This document shows positions 1 to 8,202 of a DNA stretch of 21,336 nt, one piece after another. The DNA is from Pseudomonadota bacterium (GTDB lineage Bacteria; Pseudomonadota; Gammaproteobacteria; Xanthomonadales; Xanthomonadaceae). The notes under the pieces were generated by a model, which did no database searches, was not told the DNA's origin, and saw only the letters and a list, made by a program, of their open reading frames with translations. Within the stretch, counting starts at the first letter, position 1. Each line of letters opens with the position of its first letter. The stretch is from NCBI GenBank assembly GCA_023423675.1, contig JAFAFD010000141.1, positions 1-21,336 of the forward strand, read 5' to 3'. Position numbers and translations under genes: made by a program.

Positions 1-95
1 ATATGGGCCACGGTTTCAAGGATGCGCGGCACCGCCTCGATACGACCAATCTCAGCGATGTCGTTCAGCAGATTGGGATCGGTCAGGGTATGCAT
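1..95 (-). CDS. Partial gene, N-terminus of a probable GAF-type sensor protein
   Basis: Only about 31 codons are inside the window; the gene continues past the left edge. Reading leftwards from the ATG at 95, the peptide starts MHTLTDPNLLNDIAEIG and continues with RIEAVPRILETVAH. This resembles the first helix of GAF-domain sensor kinases, where a segment like AVPxILExV precedes the GAF core. An in-frame stop lies a few codons upstream and no other ATG, GTG or TTG intervenes, so this start is the only one possible for the frame. No clear Shine-Dalgarno sequence is visible. It is divergent from the hydrolase at 290. The family call rests on a very short stretch and is tentative. Confidence 0.5.
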   Translation of the reverse strand, partial: MHTLTDPNLLNDIAEIGRIEAVPRILETVAH

Positions 96-289
96 GTAGG
101 GGCAGTCGGGCGCGGTGGCGCATCATCCCATGAAACCGCCGGGGCAGCCGGGGCGCTGCCTGGTCGGGAATGATTGTCCTCCTCCAGTCAGCACCAGCCA
201 GCAACAGCCGCTCTGGGTTACTTCCGGCATTCGCCCGTTTCCCCATCCAGCCCTCATCGTAGGCGCTCATTCAAGCCAAGGGATGGCCG

Positions 290-1660
290 ATGCGTCGTAG
301 TGCGCTGTGGGCGGTACTGCTTCTGTTCTCACCCGTAATTGCCAGTGCATCTGCACCCAAGGCACGTGCTTGCGAGGACGGCGCGTCAGCCGCCCTGCTC
401 GGATCACAGTGCGCCACGGTGGACGTTCCACTTCGCCATGCCGATCCATCAGGCGAGCACATCACGCTGTTCCTGCGGCGCATAGCGGCCAGTGCGGACG
501 TACCCAGACGAGGCGAGGTCTGGCTGATCTCTGGTGGCCCGGGCGAGTCGGGGGCGTCCCTGTATCCCCTGATCCAGACCTACCAGCGTGCGTTCCCCGG
601 GTTTGATCTTGTGATCCCCGACCACCGGGGCACGGGTCGCTCGTCGCGGATCTGCCCGATCCAGGAGGCACCGGAAAGCCCGGCAGGCACGGGACTGGCA
701 GACGCCGAATGGGGCCCGTGCATCGGCAGCATGTACGCCAACCTGCAGCGCACGTCGGCCTTTTCCATCACTGAGGCTGCGCATGACCTCGGCACTCTGA
801 TGTCACAGGCAGATCGCAGCGGGCAGGTGTTGCTGTATGGCGTTTCCTACGGCACCCAGCTGGCGCTGCGTTCGCTCCAGGTCAATGATCTTGATGTGGA
901 TGGGCTCATCCTCGACGGACTGGTGCCGCCCGAGACCACTGAAACATGGGACCTCAGCCGGCGCACCGCGCTTGTTGACCAGGTCGGGCGGCAGAGCATG
1001 GATGAACGCAGCCTCCGGCAGTATCGGACACTGCTGGCCATGAAGGATGCGGCCTGGCAGAAGGACGTGCCGGGCGGCGACCTGCGCCGGTTCTTCGCCG
1101 CTCTGCTGAGCTTCCCTGCGCTGCGCGATCGAATGCCGAAGATCGTGCAGGACCTTTCCGAGGGTGATGCCCGCACCCTCGTTGCCACAGTAAAGGACTG
1201 GAATGCCGCGCTGGCGCAGCTGGGACAGGCAGGAAACAACCAGCCGGCCCTGCCGCTGGTGATGCTCATCGCTGCCTCGGAGAACAACGCACGTCCGGAG
1301 CTCAGCATGGAGACCGTGAACGAAGAGGCCAAAGATGCGTTGTTCGTCAGTCCCATTCCCGGCCTGCTCGTCAGTGGTAGTGTCCCGCGTTACCCGCGTG
1401 ATGCCTGGCTCGGAAAAACCCCGGACACCCTGCCACGGACACTGATCCTGCAGGGGACGCTGGATCCGAATACCGCCTACGCCGGTGCCCAGGAACACGC
1501 CGCCATGCTCCGCGGGTCGGGGCCTGTCACGTTCCACACGGTGGACCGCGGCGCTCATCTGCTGCCGTTGGTAGCGCCAGGCTGCTTTGTTGCGGCTGTC
1601 GGCAGCTTCATTGGCGGTGGCGTGGTCAGCGAGCGCTGTGTAGAGCCCGCTTCAGAGTGA
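290..1660 (+). CDS. Secreted alpha/beta hydrolase, tripeptidyl-aminopeptidase (TAP)-like
   Basis: A 456-residue exported serine hydrolase of the alpha/beta fold. Residues 1-22 form a signal peptide: two arginines, a hydrophobic core and an ASASA cleavage region. SGGPGESG at 81-88 takes the place of the family's HGGPG oxyanion loop. DHRGTGRS lies near 111-118. The nucleophile elbow GVSYG is at 184-188 with Ser186. The C-terminal TAP-like segment supplies the acid (LILQGTLDP, Asp392) and the base (VDRGAHLLP, His423). Cysteines such as C28, C41, C122 and C144 suit a periplasmic or secreted protein. The family removes N-terminal peptides or hydrolyses esters; the substrate cannot be read here. 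AAGGGA precedes the ATG by about 7 nt. The gene stands alone, and the catalytic triad is complete. Confidence 0.85.
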   Translation: MRRSALWAVLLLFSPVIASASAPKARACEDGASAALLGSQCATVDVPLRHADPSGEHITLFLRRIAASADVPRRGEVWLISGGPGESGASLYPLIQTYQRAFPGFDLVIPDHRGTGRSSRICPIQEAPESPAGTGLADAEWGPCIGSMYANLQRTSAFSITEAAHDLGTLMSQADRSGQVLLYGVSYGTQLALRSLQVNDLDVDGLILDGLVPPETTETWDLSRRTALVDQVGRQSMDERSLRQYRTLLAMKDAAWQKDVPGGDLRRFFAALLSFPALRDRMPKIVQDLSEGDARTLVATVKDWNAALAQLGQAGNNQPALPLVMLIAASENNARPELSMETVNEEAKDALFVSPIPGLLVSGSVPRYPRDAWLGKTPDTLPRTLILQGTLDPNTAYAGAQEHAAMLRGSGPVTFHTVDRGAHLLPLVAPGCFVAAVGSFIGGGVVSERCVEPASE

Positions 1661-1809
1661 GTGAGCTCCCATAGACCGCGTAAGACCAGAAGGCGCTAAC
1701 CGAGCGCGAAGACCCAGCATCATGCCGAGACCTCTCCTTCACTGTGCGTTCGACGGATCTTTCAAGGCACCCCTCTAGTCTGCAGGCTCGTTCACGACGG
1801 GATGCCGAC

Positions 1810-2307
1810 ATGGCCATCAAGACAGCGGAAGACCTCTTCATCCATGAACTCTCCGACATCTACAGCGCCGAGAAGCAGCTGACCAAAGCGTTGCCACGCC
1901 TGGCCCGTGCAGCCGACAACCCCGGGCTGGCCAAGGCTTTTGAAACCCACCTTGAGGAAACGCAGGGCCAGATTGAACGCATCGAGCAGGTCGTGGAAGT
2001 ACTGGGCATCCGGCTGAAGCGCATCAAGTGTGCGGCAATGGAGGGCCTGGTCGAGGAAAGCAAGGAAGTGATCGATGCAATCGACAAGGGCCCGGTGCGC
2101 GATGCCGCGCTGATCGGTGGCGCGCAGAAGGTCGAGCATTACGAGATTGCCTCATACGGCACGATCGCGGCATTGGCCAAGCAGCTTGGCTACAAGGATG
2201 CGCTGCCGCTGTTGCTGGAAACCCTTGAGGAAGAAAAGGCCACCGACGAGAAACTCACGTTGCTCGCCAAGGGTGGCGGCAACGCGAAGGCCGCTCAGGC
2301 GGCGTAG
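1810..2307 (+). CDS. DUF892 (YciF-like) ferritin-fold stress protein, copy 1
   Basis: A 165-residue all-helical protein of the DUF892/YciF family, which adopts a ferritin-like four-helix fold and is generally induced by stress; its biochemical role is not established. It begins MAIKTAEDLFIHELSDIYSA. Candidate metal-site residues are E45, H47 and E50 on one helix and E109, H110 and E112 (KVEHYEIASY) on another. The start at 1810 was chosen over an in-frame ATG at 1744 because the close paralogue at 7653 starts with the same MAIKTAE. By direct alignment I count about 18 differences from that paralogue over 165 residues with no gaps. A GC-rich hairpin follows the stop. The next genes run in the same direction. 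Confidence 0.9.
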   Translation: MAIKTAEDLFIHELSDIYSAEKQLTKALPRLARAADNPGLAKAFETHLEETQGQIERIEQVVEVLGIRLKRIKCAAMEGLVEESKEVIDAIDKGPVRDAALIGGAQKVEHYEIASYGTIAALAKQLGYKDALPLLLETLEEEKATDEKLTLLAKGGGNAKAAQAA

Positions 2308-2329
2308 CCCGGGCACTGGGCTGCCATGA

Positions 2330-2349
2330 CGCCGCCAGCGACGGCGGCG
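2330..2349 (+). terminator. GC-rich hairpin after DUF892 copy 1
   Basis: CGCCGCC (2330-2336) and GGCGGCG (2343-2349) form a perfect 7-bp stem with a 6-nt loop, 22 nt after the DUF892 stop. A C-run rather than a T-run follows, so it may be a weak terminator or an mRNA-stabilising hairpin that separates this gene from the next two. Confidence 0.4.
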
Positions 2350-2381
2350 CCCCCCTTGACCGCATACACCGAGGTGCCTGC

Positions 2382-2663
2382 ATGCATCCAGACATCCTGG
2401 GCTGGGTGGCCACCGTGGTATTGATGGCCACCCTGATCCGGCAGATGGTCAAACAGTGGCAGTCTCCTCACCCGGAGGCCGTGTCGAAATGGTTGTTCCT
2501 CGGGCAGATGACCGCCTCCACGCTGTTCACCATCTACAGCGCGCTATTGGGCTCCACCGTGTTCGTGGTCACCAATGCGCTGTTGCTGTTGACCGCGGTG
2601 GTCGGCCAGGTGATGGCGTGGCAGCGCCGCCGAAACGCCAGCGCAGCAACTGATGGACGCTGA
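2382..2663 (+). CDS. Small three-helix membrane protein, SemiSWEET/PQ-loop-like
   Basis: A 93-residue inner-membrane protein with three predicted transmembrane helices at about 5-23, 38-57 and 59-78, and a basic C-terminal tail (RRRNASAATDGR). The size, the triple-helix layout and a segment like SKWLFLGQMTASTLFTIYSA match bacterial SemiSWEET/PQ-loop proteins, which dimerise to carry small sugars. No substrate can be assigned. GAGGTG precedes the ATG by about 5 nt. The stop is 2 nt before the ATG of the isochorismatase-family gene, so the two are probably co-translated. The equivalent position in the second copy of this module (8203) holds an unrelated membrane protein. Confidence 0.7.
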   Translation: MHPDILGWVATVVLMATLIRQMVKQWQSPHPEAVSKWLFLGQMTASTLFTIYSALLGSTVFVVTNALLLLTAVVGQVMAWQRRRNASAATDGR

Positions 2664-2665
2664 CC

Positions 2666-3220
2666 ATGAGCACGAAAAGCGCGGTGATCATCATCGACCT
2701 GTTCAGCCTCTTTGACTTCCCCGAGGGCCGCGCGCTCGGCCCGGCGGCAGTCCGGGCAGCTTACGAGGCCGCGACTCTCATTGCTGCGTTCGACGAGCGG
2801 GATCTGCCCGTCATCTTCGCCAACGACAACTTTGGCGACTGGAAGCGTGATTTCCCAGGCCTGGTTGAAGCGTGTCGCCAGCGCGGCGGGCATGCCGCAG
2901 GCATTGCCGAACGCCTGGCGCCGCAGCCGCGGCATTACTTCATCCTCAAGCCCAAACATTCCGCGTTTCTGGCAACACCGCTGCCCGTGCTGCTGGCCAA
3001 GCTGGGCGTCCAGCGCCTGATCCTTGCCGGCATGGCACTGGATTCCTGCGTGCTGGCCACCGCCCTCGACGCCAACTCGCGTGAATACGAGACGGTCGTC
3101 GCATGGGAAGCGACCGCTGCCCTGCCGGATCGACAGAAGCCGGCGCTGCAGCTGCTGCAGCGCTCCGGCGCCGCGAAGGTGCTGGGCATGCGCGAGGTCA
3201 TCGCACTGCTTGATGCATAG
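2666..3220 (+). CDS. Isochorismatase-family cysteine hydrolase, copy 1
   Basis: A 184-residue cytoplasmic hydrolase of the isochorismatase/nicotinamidase superfamily. The Asp-Lys-Cys triad is visible: D11 in VIIIDLF, K95 in ILKPKHSAF and C128 in GMALDSCVLATA, each in its usual context, with AGMALD as the cis-peptide region. FANDNFGDW near 51-59 is shared with the second copy at 8843 and may mark a substrate-specific subfamily. The substrate is unknown; family members act on isochorismate, nicotinamide, or ureide- and carbamoyl-type compounds. The gene starts 2 nt after the preceding stop. It converges on the BLUF gene at 3244 with only 23 nt between the stops. Confidence 0.9.
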   Translation: MSTKSAVIIIDLFSLFDFPEGRALGPAAVRAAYEAATLIAAFDERDLPVIFANDNFGDWKRDFPGLVEACRQRGGHAAGIAERLAPQPRHYFILKPKHSAFLATPLPVLLAKLGVQRLILAGMALDSCVLATALDANSREYETVVAWEATAALPDRQKPALQLLQRSGAAKVLGMREVIALLDA

Positions 3221-3222
3221 CT

Positions 3223-3237
3223 CCCGGGATCGCCGGG
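3223..3237. terminator. Weak hairpin between convergent genes
   Basis: CCCGG (3223-3227) pairs with CCGGG (3233-3237) across a 5-nt loop in the 23-nt gap between the isochorismatase-family and BLUF stops. The stem is only 5 bp and has no T-run on either strand, so it is a possible bidirectional terminator at best. Confidence 0.25.
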
Positions 3238-3243
3238 CGCAGA

Positions 3244-3666
3244 TCAGCCCAGATGAGGCTGCACCACCGCGTTCAGGTGGTCCATGGCAGCCCAGGGGCT
3301 GCCCTCGCGGCCTGCCCGTCTGACGAAGCCACGCCAGTCTGCATAGGCCGCCTGGCTCAGCTCGTGTGCATCGGCAGGCAGCAACCTCATGGACCAATAT
3401 GGGAACATCCGGCGACCTACGCGCCCACGTGCCAACTCGACGATCTCGCGATGGCTGCTGGCGCCCAGAATGCGCGAATACGCCACGCCCAAGGCATCTT
3501 CCGGGCCTTCGATGTACTGTAGAAAACGCTGCCCATCGAATAGCAGTACGCCGGTGATCCCGGCATCATGATTGAATCGGGCCGCGTCTTCGACCATCGC
3601 GGTCAGGCGCTGTGGATCAAGACCGGGGAGTGCCTCGCTGGCGTAGGCGATTGCGCGGTTTGCCAT
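3244..3666 (-). CDS. Short BLUF-domain blue-light (FAD) sensor, BLUF1
   Basis: A 140-residue single-domain BLUF photoreceptor. The flavin-pocket residues occur at canonical positions: Y8 (AIAYASEA), N32 (ARFNHDAG), Q50 (RFLQYIEGPED), W91 and M93 (PYWSMR). These match AppA Y21, N45, Q63, W104 and M106 with a constant offset, so the light-switching hydrogen-bond network should be intact. About 45 C-terminal residues follow, including ADWRGF and AAMDHL motifs shared with the two other BLUF proteins here; no enzymatic output domain is present. Such short BLUF proteins usually act by binding a partner. The start MANRAIAY was preferred to the longer frame starting at 3864 because it aligns with the starts of BLUF2 and BLUF3, though its Shine-Dalgarno is poor. 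It is divergent from the kinase at 3819. Confidence 0.9.
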   Translation of the reverse strand: MANRAIAYASEALPGLDPQRLTAMVEDAARFNHDAGITGVLLFDGQRFLQYIEGPEDALGVAYSRILGASSHREIVELARGRVGRRMFPYWSMRLLPADAHELSQAAYADWRGFVRRAGREGSPWAAMDHLNAVVQPHLG

Positions 3667-3818
3667 GGTGCTTATGGATGGGTTTGCCTGAGAGGAAATG
3701 TACGGATCCCGCGTCAACGCCGGGTCTTTGCTTGGCCCGCTTGCCGTGAAACAGCGGCCGTCACGCAATCTGTACCGTTCACGATTACCCTGTGAGGAGA
3801 TGCTCAGCAGGTCTTCAC
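3667..3818. promoter_or_regulatory. Divergent intergenic region, BLUF1 / hybrid kinase
   Basis: These 152 bases separate the start codons of two oppositely transcribed signalling genes and must hold both promoters. I could not pick a convincing -35/-10 pair. AGCAGG at about 3806-3811, 7 nt before 3819, looks like the kinase ribosome binding site. Confidence 0.4.
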
Positions 3819-5546
3819 ATGCGGCGTTGCGATCTACCGGTGTCCTGTCCCGACTCCCTGGCATACAGACTGCTGCAGGACAGCGCGTGGGTGCACGCGG
3901 GGTTGGCTGAATCAGCGCCCGCAGAACTCCGCACTGTGCTGACGATGATCCTCGACTGCCCGGAACCGCTGTGGATCGCGTGGGGGCCGGACAACCTGTT
4001 CTACTTCAACGACGCATTCTCGCCCTGGATGGGAAACAAGCTGGACGGCGCCATGGCCAGCCCGGTCAGGATTGTCTGGCACGACGTCTGGGACGAGCTG
4101 GGCGGTGCGATTGCCGATGCCATGGCCGGTACCCATCGCAGCTTCCGTAACCTGCGCGTGTTCATGGATCGGGATGGCACGCGGCGGGAGACCTTCTGGA
4201 CATTCTCGTACTCGCCCATCCGCATTGCTGACGGCAGCGTCGGCGGCATCCTGTGCGTGGTCAGCGACCAGACCGAGTTCGTCTCCGAACGCAATGAGCA
4301 CTCACGGCAGGTGGAAGCCATCAGCGAGGAGGCGCGGCTGGCCCATGCCGAACTGGTGAGGGCGCGCGAGCAGCTGCGGCAATCGCAGAAGCTGGAAGCC
4401 ATTGGCCAGTTGACCGGCGGTGTCGCCCACGATTTCAACAACCTTCTGCAGGTCATCACCGGTTCGGTGGACATGCTGCGTTACGGCAGCCCTCGCGACG
4501 AGCGGCAGAATCGCCATATCGAGGCCATCGGTGCAGCTGCCGACCGCGCCACCAGCCTGGTGTCCCATCTGCTGTCCTTCTCGCGCAGGCAGACCCTGTC
4601 ACCCGAAGTATTCGACCTCTGCGCGGGCGTTGAAGGACTGGCCGACATCATCCGCACCCTGCTCGGCGGGCGGGTCGGCCTGCAGCTCGACCTTCCCGAC
4701 AAACCGCTCCATGTACTGTTGGACAAGACACAGCTGGATACCGCGCTGATCAACCTGGCGGTAAATGCGCGCGACGCGATTGCCGAGCACGGCACGGTGC
4801 GCATCTGCGTGCGGCGGGTGGAGGCGATGCCATCGGTACGGTTTGCGCCACCGCTGAAAGGCATGTTTGCCGCGGTCTCGGTCAGCGATGACGGGTGCGG
4901 TATTGATGCTTCGGTGATGACCCACGTGTTCGATCCGTTCTTCACCACCAAGGGCGTGGGTGAAGGTACCGGCCTGGGGCTCAGCCAGGTGTTTGGCTTC
5001 GTCAAGCAGTCTGAGGGCGAGGTGGATGTTGAAAGCACGGTGGGCGAGGGCAGCACCTTCGTGCTCTATCTGCCGTTGACACATCAGACGCCCGCGGCCG
5101 TCGGTATTTCCGAGACGCAGTCGCTGCACGACGCCAAGGGTCTGAACGTGCTGGTAGTGGAAGACAACGTGGATGTGGCTGCATTTGCGGTGTCCGCACT
5201 GCGCGAGCTCGGTTGCGGCGTCTTCCTTGCCCGCAACGGCAGCGATGCGTTGGCCGAGCTGGAGCAGAACCATCAGCGCTACCACTCTGTTTTTTCCGAT
5301 GTGGTCATGCCGGGCATCAGCGGCCTGGAGCTGGCGAAGACGCTTCGCGAGCGCTATCCCGATCTGCATGTGGTGCTGACCAGTGGCTACAGCGAGCTGC
5401 TGGCACGCGAGACCGATCACGGCTTCGCGCTGCTGCGCAAACCCTACACGCTGGGTGATCTGGCCCGGGCGATCAACCCGCCCAGAGCGTCGTGTGCGGC
5501 GGTTGAGCCTGCAGGAGATGCAACGGTGTGGCGCACGCTGTCGTGA
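3819..5546 (+). CDS. Soluble hybrid histidine kinase: PAS, HisKA, HATPase, receiver
   Basis: A 575-residue cytoplasmic sensor kinase without transmembrane segments. Order: a PAS-like sensor (about 35-155), a coiled-coil linker (about 165-190), the HisKA box VAHDFNN with phospho-acceptor His204, and the HATPase with N-box NLAVNARDAI (Asn316), G1 DDGCGI (about 357-362), F-box DPFFTTK and G2 GTGLGLS (383-389). The C-terminal receiver has the acidic pair in VVEDN (448-449), phospho-acceptor Asp494 (FSDVVMPG) and Lys541 (LLRKPY). All catalytic residues are present. The PAS lacks the LOV cysteine motif, so it is not itself an obvious light sensor. No DNA-binding output exists, so signal must pass on by phosphorelay. 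An upstream in-frame GTG at 3792 has no ribosome site; the ATG at 3819 has AGCAGG. It is divergent from BLUF1. Confidence 0.88.
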   Translation: MRRCDLPVSCPDSLAYRLLQDSAWVHAGLAESAPAELRTVLTMILDCPEPLWIAWGPDNLFYFNDAFSPWMGNKLDGAMASPVRIVWHDVWDELGGAIADAMAGTHRSFRNLRVFMDRDGTRRETFWTFSYSPIRIADGSVGGILCVVSDQTEFVSERNEHSRQVEAISEEARLAHAELVRAREQLRQSQKLEAIGQLTGGVAHDFNNLLQVITGSVDMLRYGSPRDERQNRHIEAIGAAADRATSLVSHLLSFSRRQTLSPEVFDLCAGVEGLADIIRTLLGGRVGLQLDLPDKPLHVLLDKTQLDTALINLAVNARDAIAEHGTVRICVRRVEAMPSVRFAPPLKGMFAAVSVSDDGCGIDASVMTHVFDPFFTTKGVGEGTGLGLSQVFGFVKQSEGEVDVESTVGEGSTFVLYLPLTHQTPAAVGISETQSLHDAKGLNVLVVEDNVDVAAFAVSALRELGCGVFLARNGSDALAELEQNHQRYHSVFSDVVMPGISGLELAKTLRERYPDLHVVLTSGYSELLARETDHGFALLRKPYTLGDLARAINPPRASCAAVEPAGDATVWRTLS

Positions 5547-5548
5547 AC

Positions 5549-5561
5549 ACACCAGAGGTGT
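5549..5561 (+). terminator. Short hairpin after the kinase gene
   Basis: ACACC (5549-5553), a 3-nt loop and GGTGT (5557-5561) lie 3 nt after the kinase stop. With a 5-bp stem and a mixed TTAACG downstream it is a weak terminator candidate. Confidence 0.25.
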
Positions 5562-5564
5562 TAA

Positions 5565-6355
<791 letters not shown>

Positions 6356-6368
6356 AGAGCACGTCGAG

Positions 6369-6818
6369 TTAAGCGGCCGAGGTGTACGGTTCAACCCACG
6401 ACGTCAGAATGTCCATTGCTGCTTCGGCCGCCTCCGCATCTCCGCTGCGCTGCGCGAAACCGATCCAGTCAGCACGGGCAAGCCGCGCCAGCTCATCAGG
6501 CTGTATCGGGAGCCAGCGCATCGGCCAGAACGGCAGGCGCCGGCTTCCCACTCTGCCACGATGCAGTTCGATGAGCCCTGTGTGGCTGGATGCACCCTGT
6601 ACCCGCGAGTAGGCCACGCTCAAGCCGTCTTCGGGCCCCTCCATGTACTGGAGGAATCGGAGGCCATCGAACAGCAGCACTCCGGTGACCCCAGCATCAC
6701 GATTGAACCGTGCGGCGTCGTCAACCAGTTCGTCCAGCTTTCCACTGCCCAGGCCCAACGTGTCACCCGCAACGGCTGGGCCCGCTTCGCTGATGTATGC
6801 AACGGCCCTGATAGGCAT
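6369..6818 (-). CDS. Short BLUF-domain blue-light (FAD) sensor, BLUF2
   Basis: A 149-residue single-domain BLUF protein starting MPIRAVAYISEAG. Flavin-pocket residues are Y8, N39, Q57, W98 and M100. The spacing after Y8 carries a 7-residue glycine-rich insertion (around GDTLGLGSG) compared with BLUF1 and BLUF3, in the first strand-helix region. The residue before W98 is Phe, where the others have Tyr. The C-terminal ADWIGF and AAMDIL motifs are kept. An excellent GGAGGAG lies about 4 nt before the ATG at 6818, which fixes the start against the longer frame beginning at 6902. BLUF3 lies 145 nt upstream on the same strand, so the two may be co-transcribed. Confidence 0.9.
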   Translation of the reverse strand: MPIRAVAYISEAGPAVAGDTLGLGSGKLDELVDDAARFNRDAGVTGVLLFDGLRFLQYMEGPEDGLSVAYSRVQGASSHTGLIELHRGRVGSRRLPFWPMRWLPIQPDELARLARADWIGFAQRSGDAEAAEAAMDILTSWVEPYTSAA

Positions 6819-6963
6819 CGGCTCCTCCGTTTTTTGCGAATCCCCCCGGGATCCCACAAGAATAAGCCTGATGCGAGGAAGGCGTGTTCCGGTGGCGTGC
6901 ATTCTATGGATGGATCACGTTCGAACCGACCAGCGGCAGACCGCGCGTGCCAACGGGGAGGTA

Positions 6964-7395
6964 CTACTGAGGCCGCTCGAGGTAGGGGTGCAGGTATACG
7001 TGAAGACGGTCCATCGCGGTGGACCTTCGGGGAGACGGGCGGGTTGATCTGACGAACCCCGTCCAGTCAGCACGGGCTACCGAGCGCAGCTGACTGGGAT
7101 CGGCCAGGAGCCAGTGCATGGACCAGTAGGGCAGAAGCCTGCAGCCAACGGTCCCGCGCCCCAGTTCCACGATCTCCGAATGGAATGCCGACGAAAGAAT
7201 ACGTCTGTAGGCCAGGTCCACCCCCTCCGCGGGCCCCTCGATGTACTGCAGGAAGCTGACGCCATCAAAGAGCAGAACCCCGGTCACCCCAGCCTCGACG
7301 TTGAAGGCAGCCGCACGCTGAACCAGCGCGTCGAGATCTTCGCGGTTCCAGGGCTGCCTTGCCTGACTCATGTAGCCGACTGCTCGAAAGGGCAC
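6964..7395 (-). CDS. Short BLUF-domain blue-light (FAD) sensor, BLUF3
   Basis: A 143-residue single-domain BLUF protein. The start is taken as GTG at 7395 because GAGGAG lies 6 nt upstream and the peptide then begins (M)PFRAVGYMSQ, aligned with its paralogues. An ATG at 7443 would add 16 residues foreign to the family. Pocket residues are Y8, N32, Q50, W91 and M93, the canonical spacing. The C-terminus keeps ADWTGF and TAMDRL but has an arginine/serine-rich stretch between them, which may tune partner choice. It is divergent from DUF892 copy 2 across 257 nt and upstream of BLUF2 on the same strand. Confidence 0.9.
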   Translation of the reverse strand: MPFRAVGYMSQARQPWNREDLDALVQRAAAFNVEAGVTGVLLFDGVSFLQYIEGPAEGVDLAYRRILSSAFHSEIVELGRGTVGCRLLPYWSMHWLLADPSQLRSVARADWTGFVRSTRPSPRRSTAMDRLHVYLHPYLERPQ

Positions 7396-7652
7396 GCTGT
7401 TCTCCTCAGGGAGCCAGCACCATAGTCCACTTCCAGGAAGCACGGAGTGACGGAGTTCGCGGCTCTGCAGTCCCGTGCGGCGCCCGCGTCTGTCTTCACT
7501 TCCTGAGCGTGGCCCCTATTCCGCCTTGACTGGCCAAACCCAACGAAACCATCACGCGGGATCACATTGCTTCGGCGAGGCCTTGACGCCTGCATTGACG
7601 GATCTGGATGCAAGGTGGGGTTCCCCATACCAATCGCCGAAAGGAGTGAAAG
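7396..7652. promoter_or_regulatory. Divergent intergenic region, BLUF3 / DUF892 copy 2
   Basis: These 257 bases separate two divergent starts. TTGACG at 7595-7600 resembles a -35. CCATACC at 7625-7631 resembles an RpoS-type -10 (five of seven) but would leave a very short leader. The 9-mer GACGGATCT at 7597-7605 also occurs upstream of DUF892 copy 1 at 1752-1760. AAAGGAG at about 7640-7646 is the DUF892 ribosome site. Confidence 0.35.
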
Positions 7653-8150
7653 ATGGCCATCAAGACCGCAGAAGAACTGTTCGTCCACGAGCTCTCTGAC
7701 ATCTACAGCGCCGAAAAACAGCTGGCCAAGGCCCTCCCCCGTCTCGCCCGGGCTGCAGCCAACCCGGATCTCGCAGCTGCTTTCGAAACGCATCTGGAAG
7801 AAACCCAGGGTCAGATCGAACGCATCGATCAAGTCGTGGAAGTCCTGGGCATCCGCCTGAAGCGGATCAAGTGCGCGGCCATGGAAGGCTTGGTGGAAGA
7901 AGGTAAGGAAGTCATCGATTCCATCGAAAAGGGCCCCGTCCGGGACGCTGCACTGATCGGCGGCGCTCAGAAGGTGGAGCATTACGAGATTGCCTCTTAC
8001 GGCACCATCGCTGCACTGGCCAAACAGCTCGGTTACAAGGACGCGTTGCCATATCTGCTGGAAACCCTGGACGAAGAAAAATCCACCGACGAGAAGCTGA
8101 CACTACTGGCGGAACAGGGTGGCAACCAGGATGCGGCAGAGGCTGCCTGA
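7653..8150 (+). CDS. DUF892 (YciF-like) ferritin-fold stress protein, copy 2
   Basis: A 165-residue near twin of the protein encoded at 1810, with about 18 substitutions and no gap, most of them conservative. The candidate metal residues of both helices (FETHLEE at 44-50, KVEHYEIASY at 107-116) are unchanged. AAGGAG about 7 nt before the ATG gives a much better ribosome site than copy 1 has. It heads a second triplet (DUF892, membrane protein, isochorismatase-family hydrolase). A GC-rich hairpin follows the stop, as in copy 1. Ferritin-like folding is family knowledge; metal binding here is inferred. Confidence 0.92.
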   Translation: MAIKTAEELFVHELSDIYSAEKQLAKALPRLARAAANPDLAAAFETHLEETQGQIERIDQVVEVLGIRLKRIKCAAMEGLVEEGKEVIDSIEKGPVRDAALIGGAQKVEHYEIASYGTIAALAKQLGYKDALPYLLETLDEEKSTDEKLTLLAEQGGNQDAAEAA

Positions 8151-8158
8151 CAGGACCC

Positions 8159-8186
8159 GTAGTTGGAGCGGGCCTCCGGGCCCGCC
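8159..8186 (+). repeat. GTAG-headed hairpin, possible SMAG-type REP or terminator
   Basis: GTAG at 8159-8162 is followed by a stem GCGGGCC (8168-8174), loop TCCG and GGCCCGC (8179-8185). The stem can be extended outward with two mismatches. Stenotrophomonas genomes carry short REP elements (SMAGs) that begin with GTAG and form a hairpin. One copy in this window is not enough to prove that class; it may simply be a terminator or stabiliser after DUF892 copy 2. No T-run follows. Confidence 0.35.
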
Positions 8187-8202
8187 TCTCAGGAGCGGAG
8201 AG

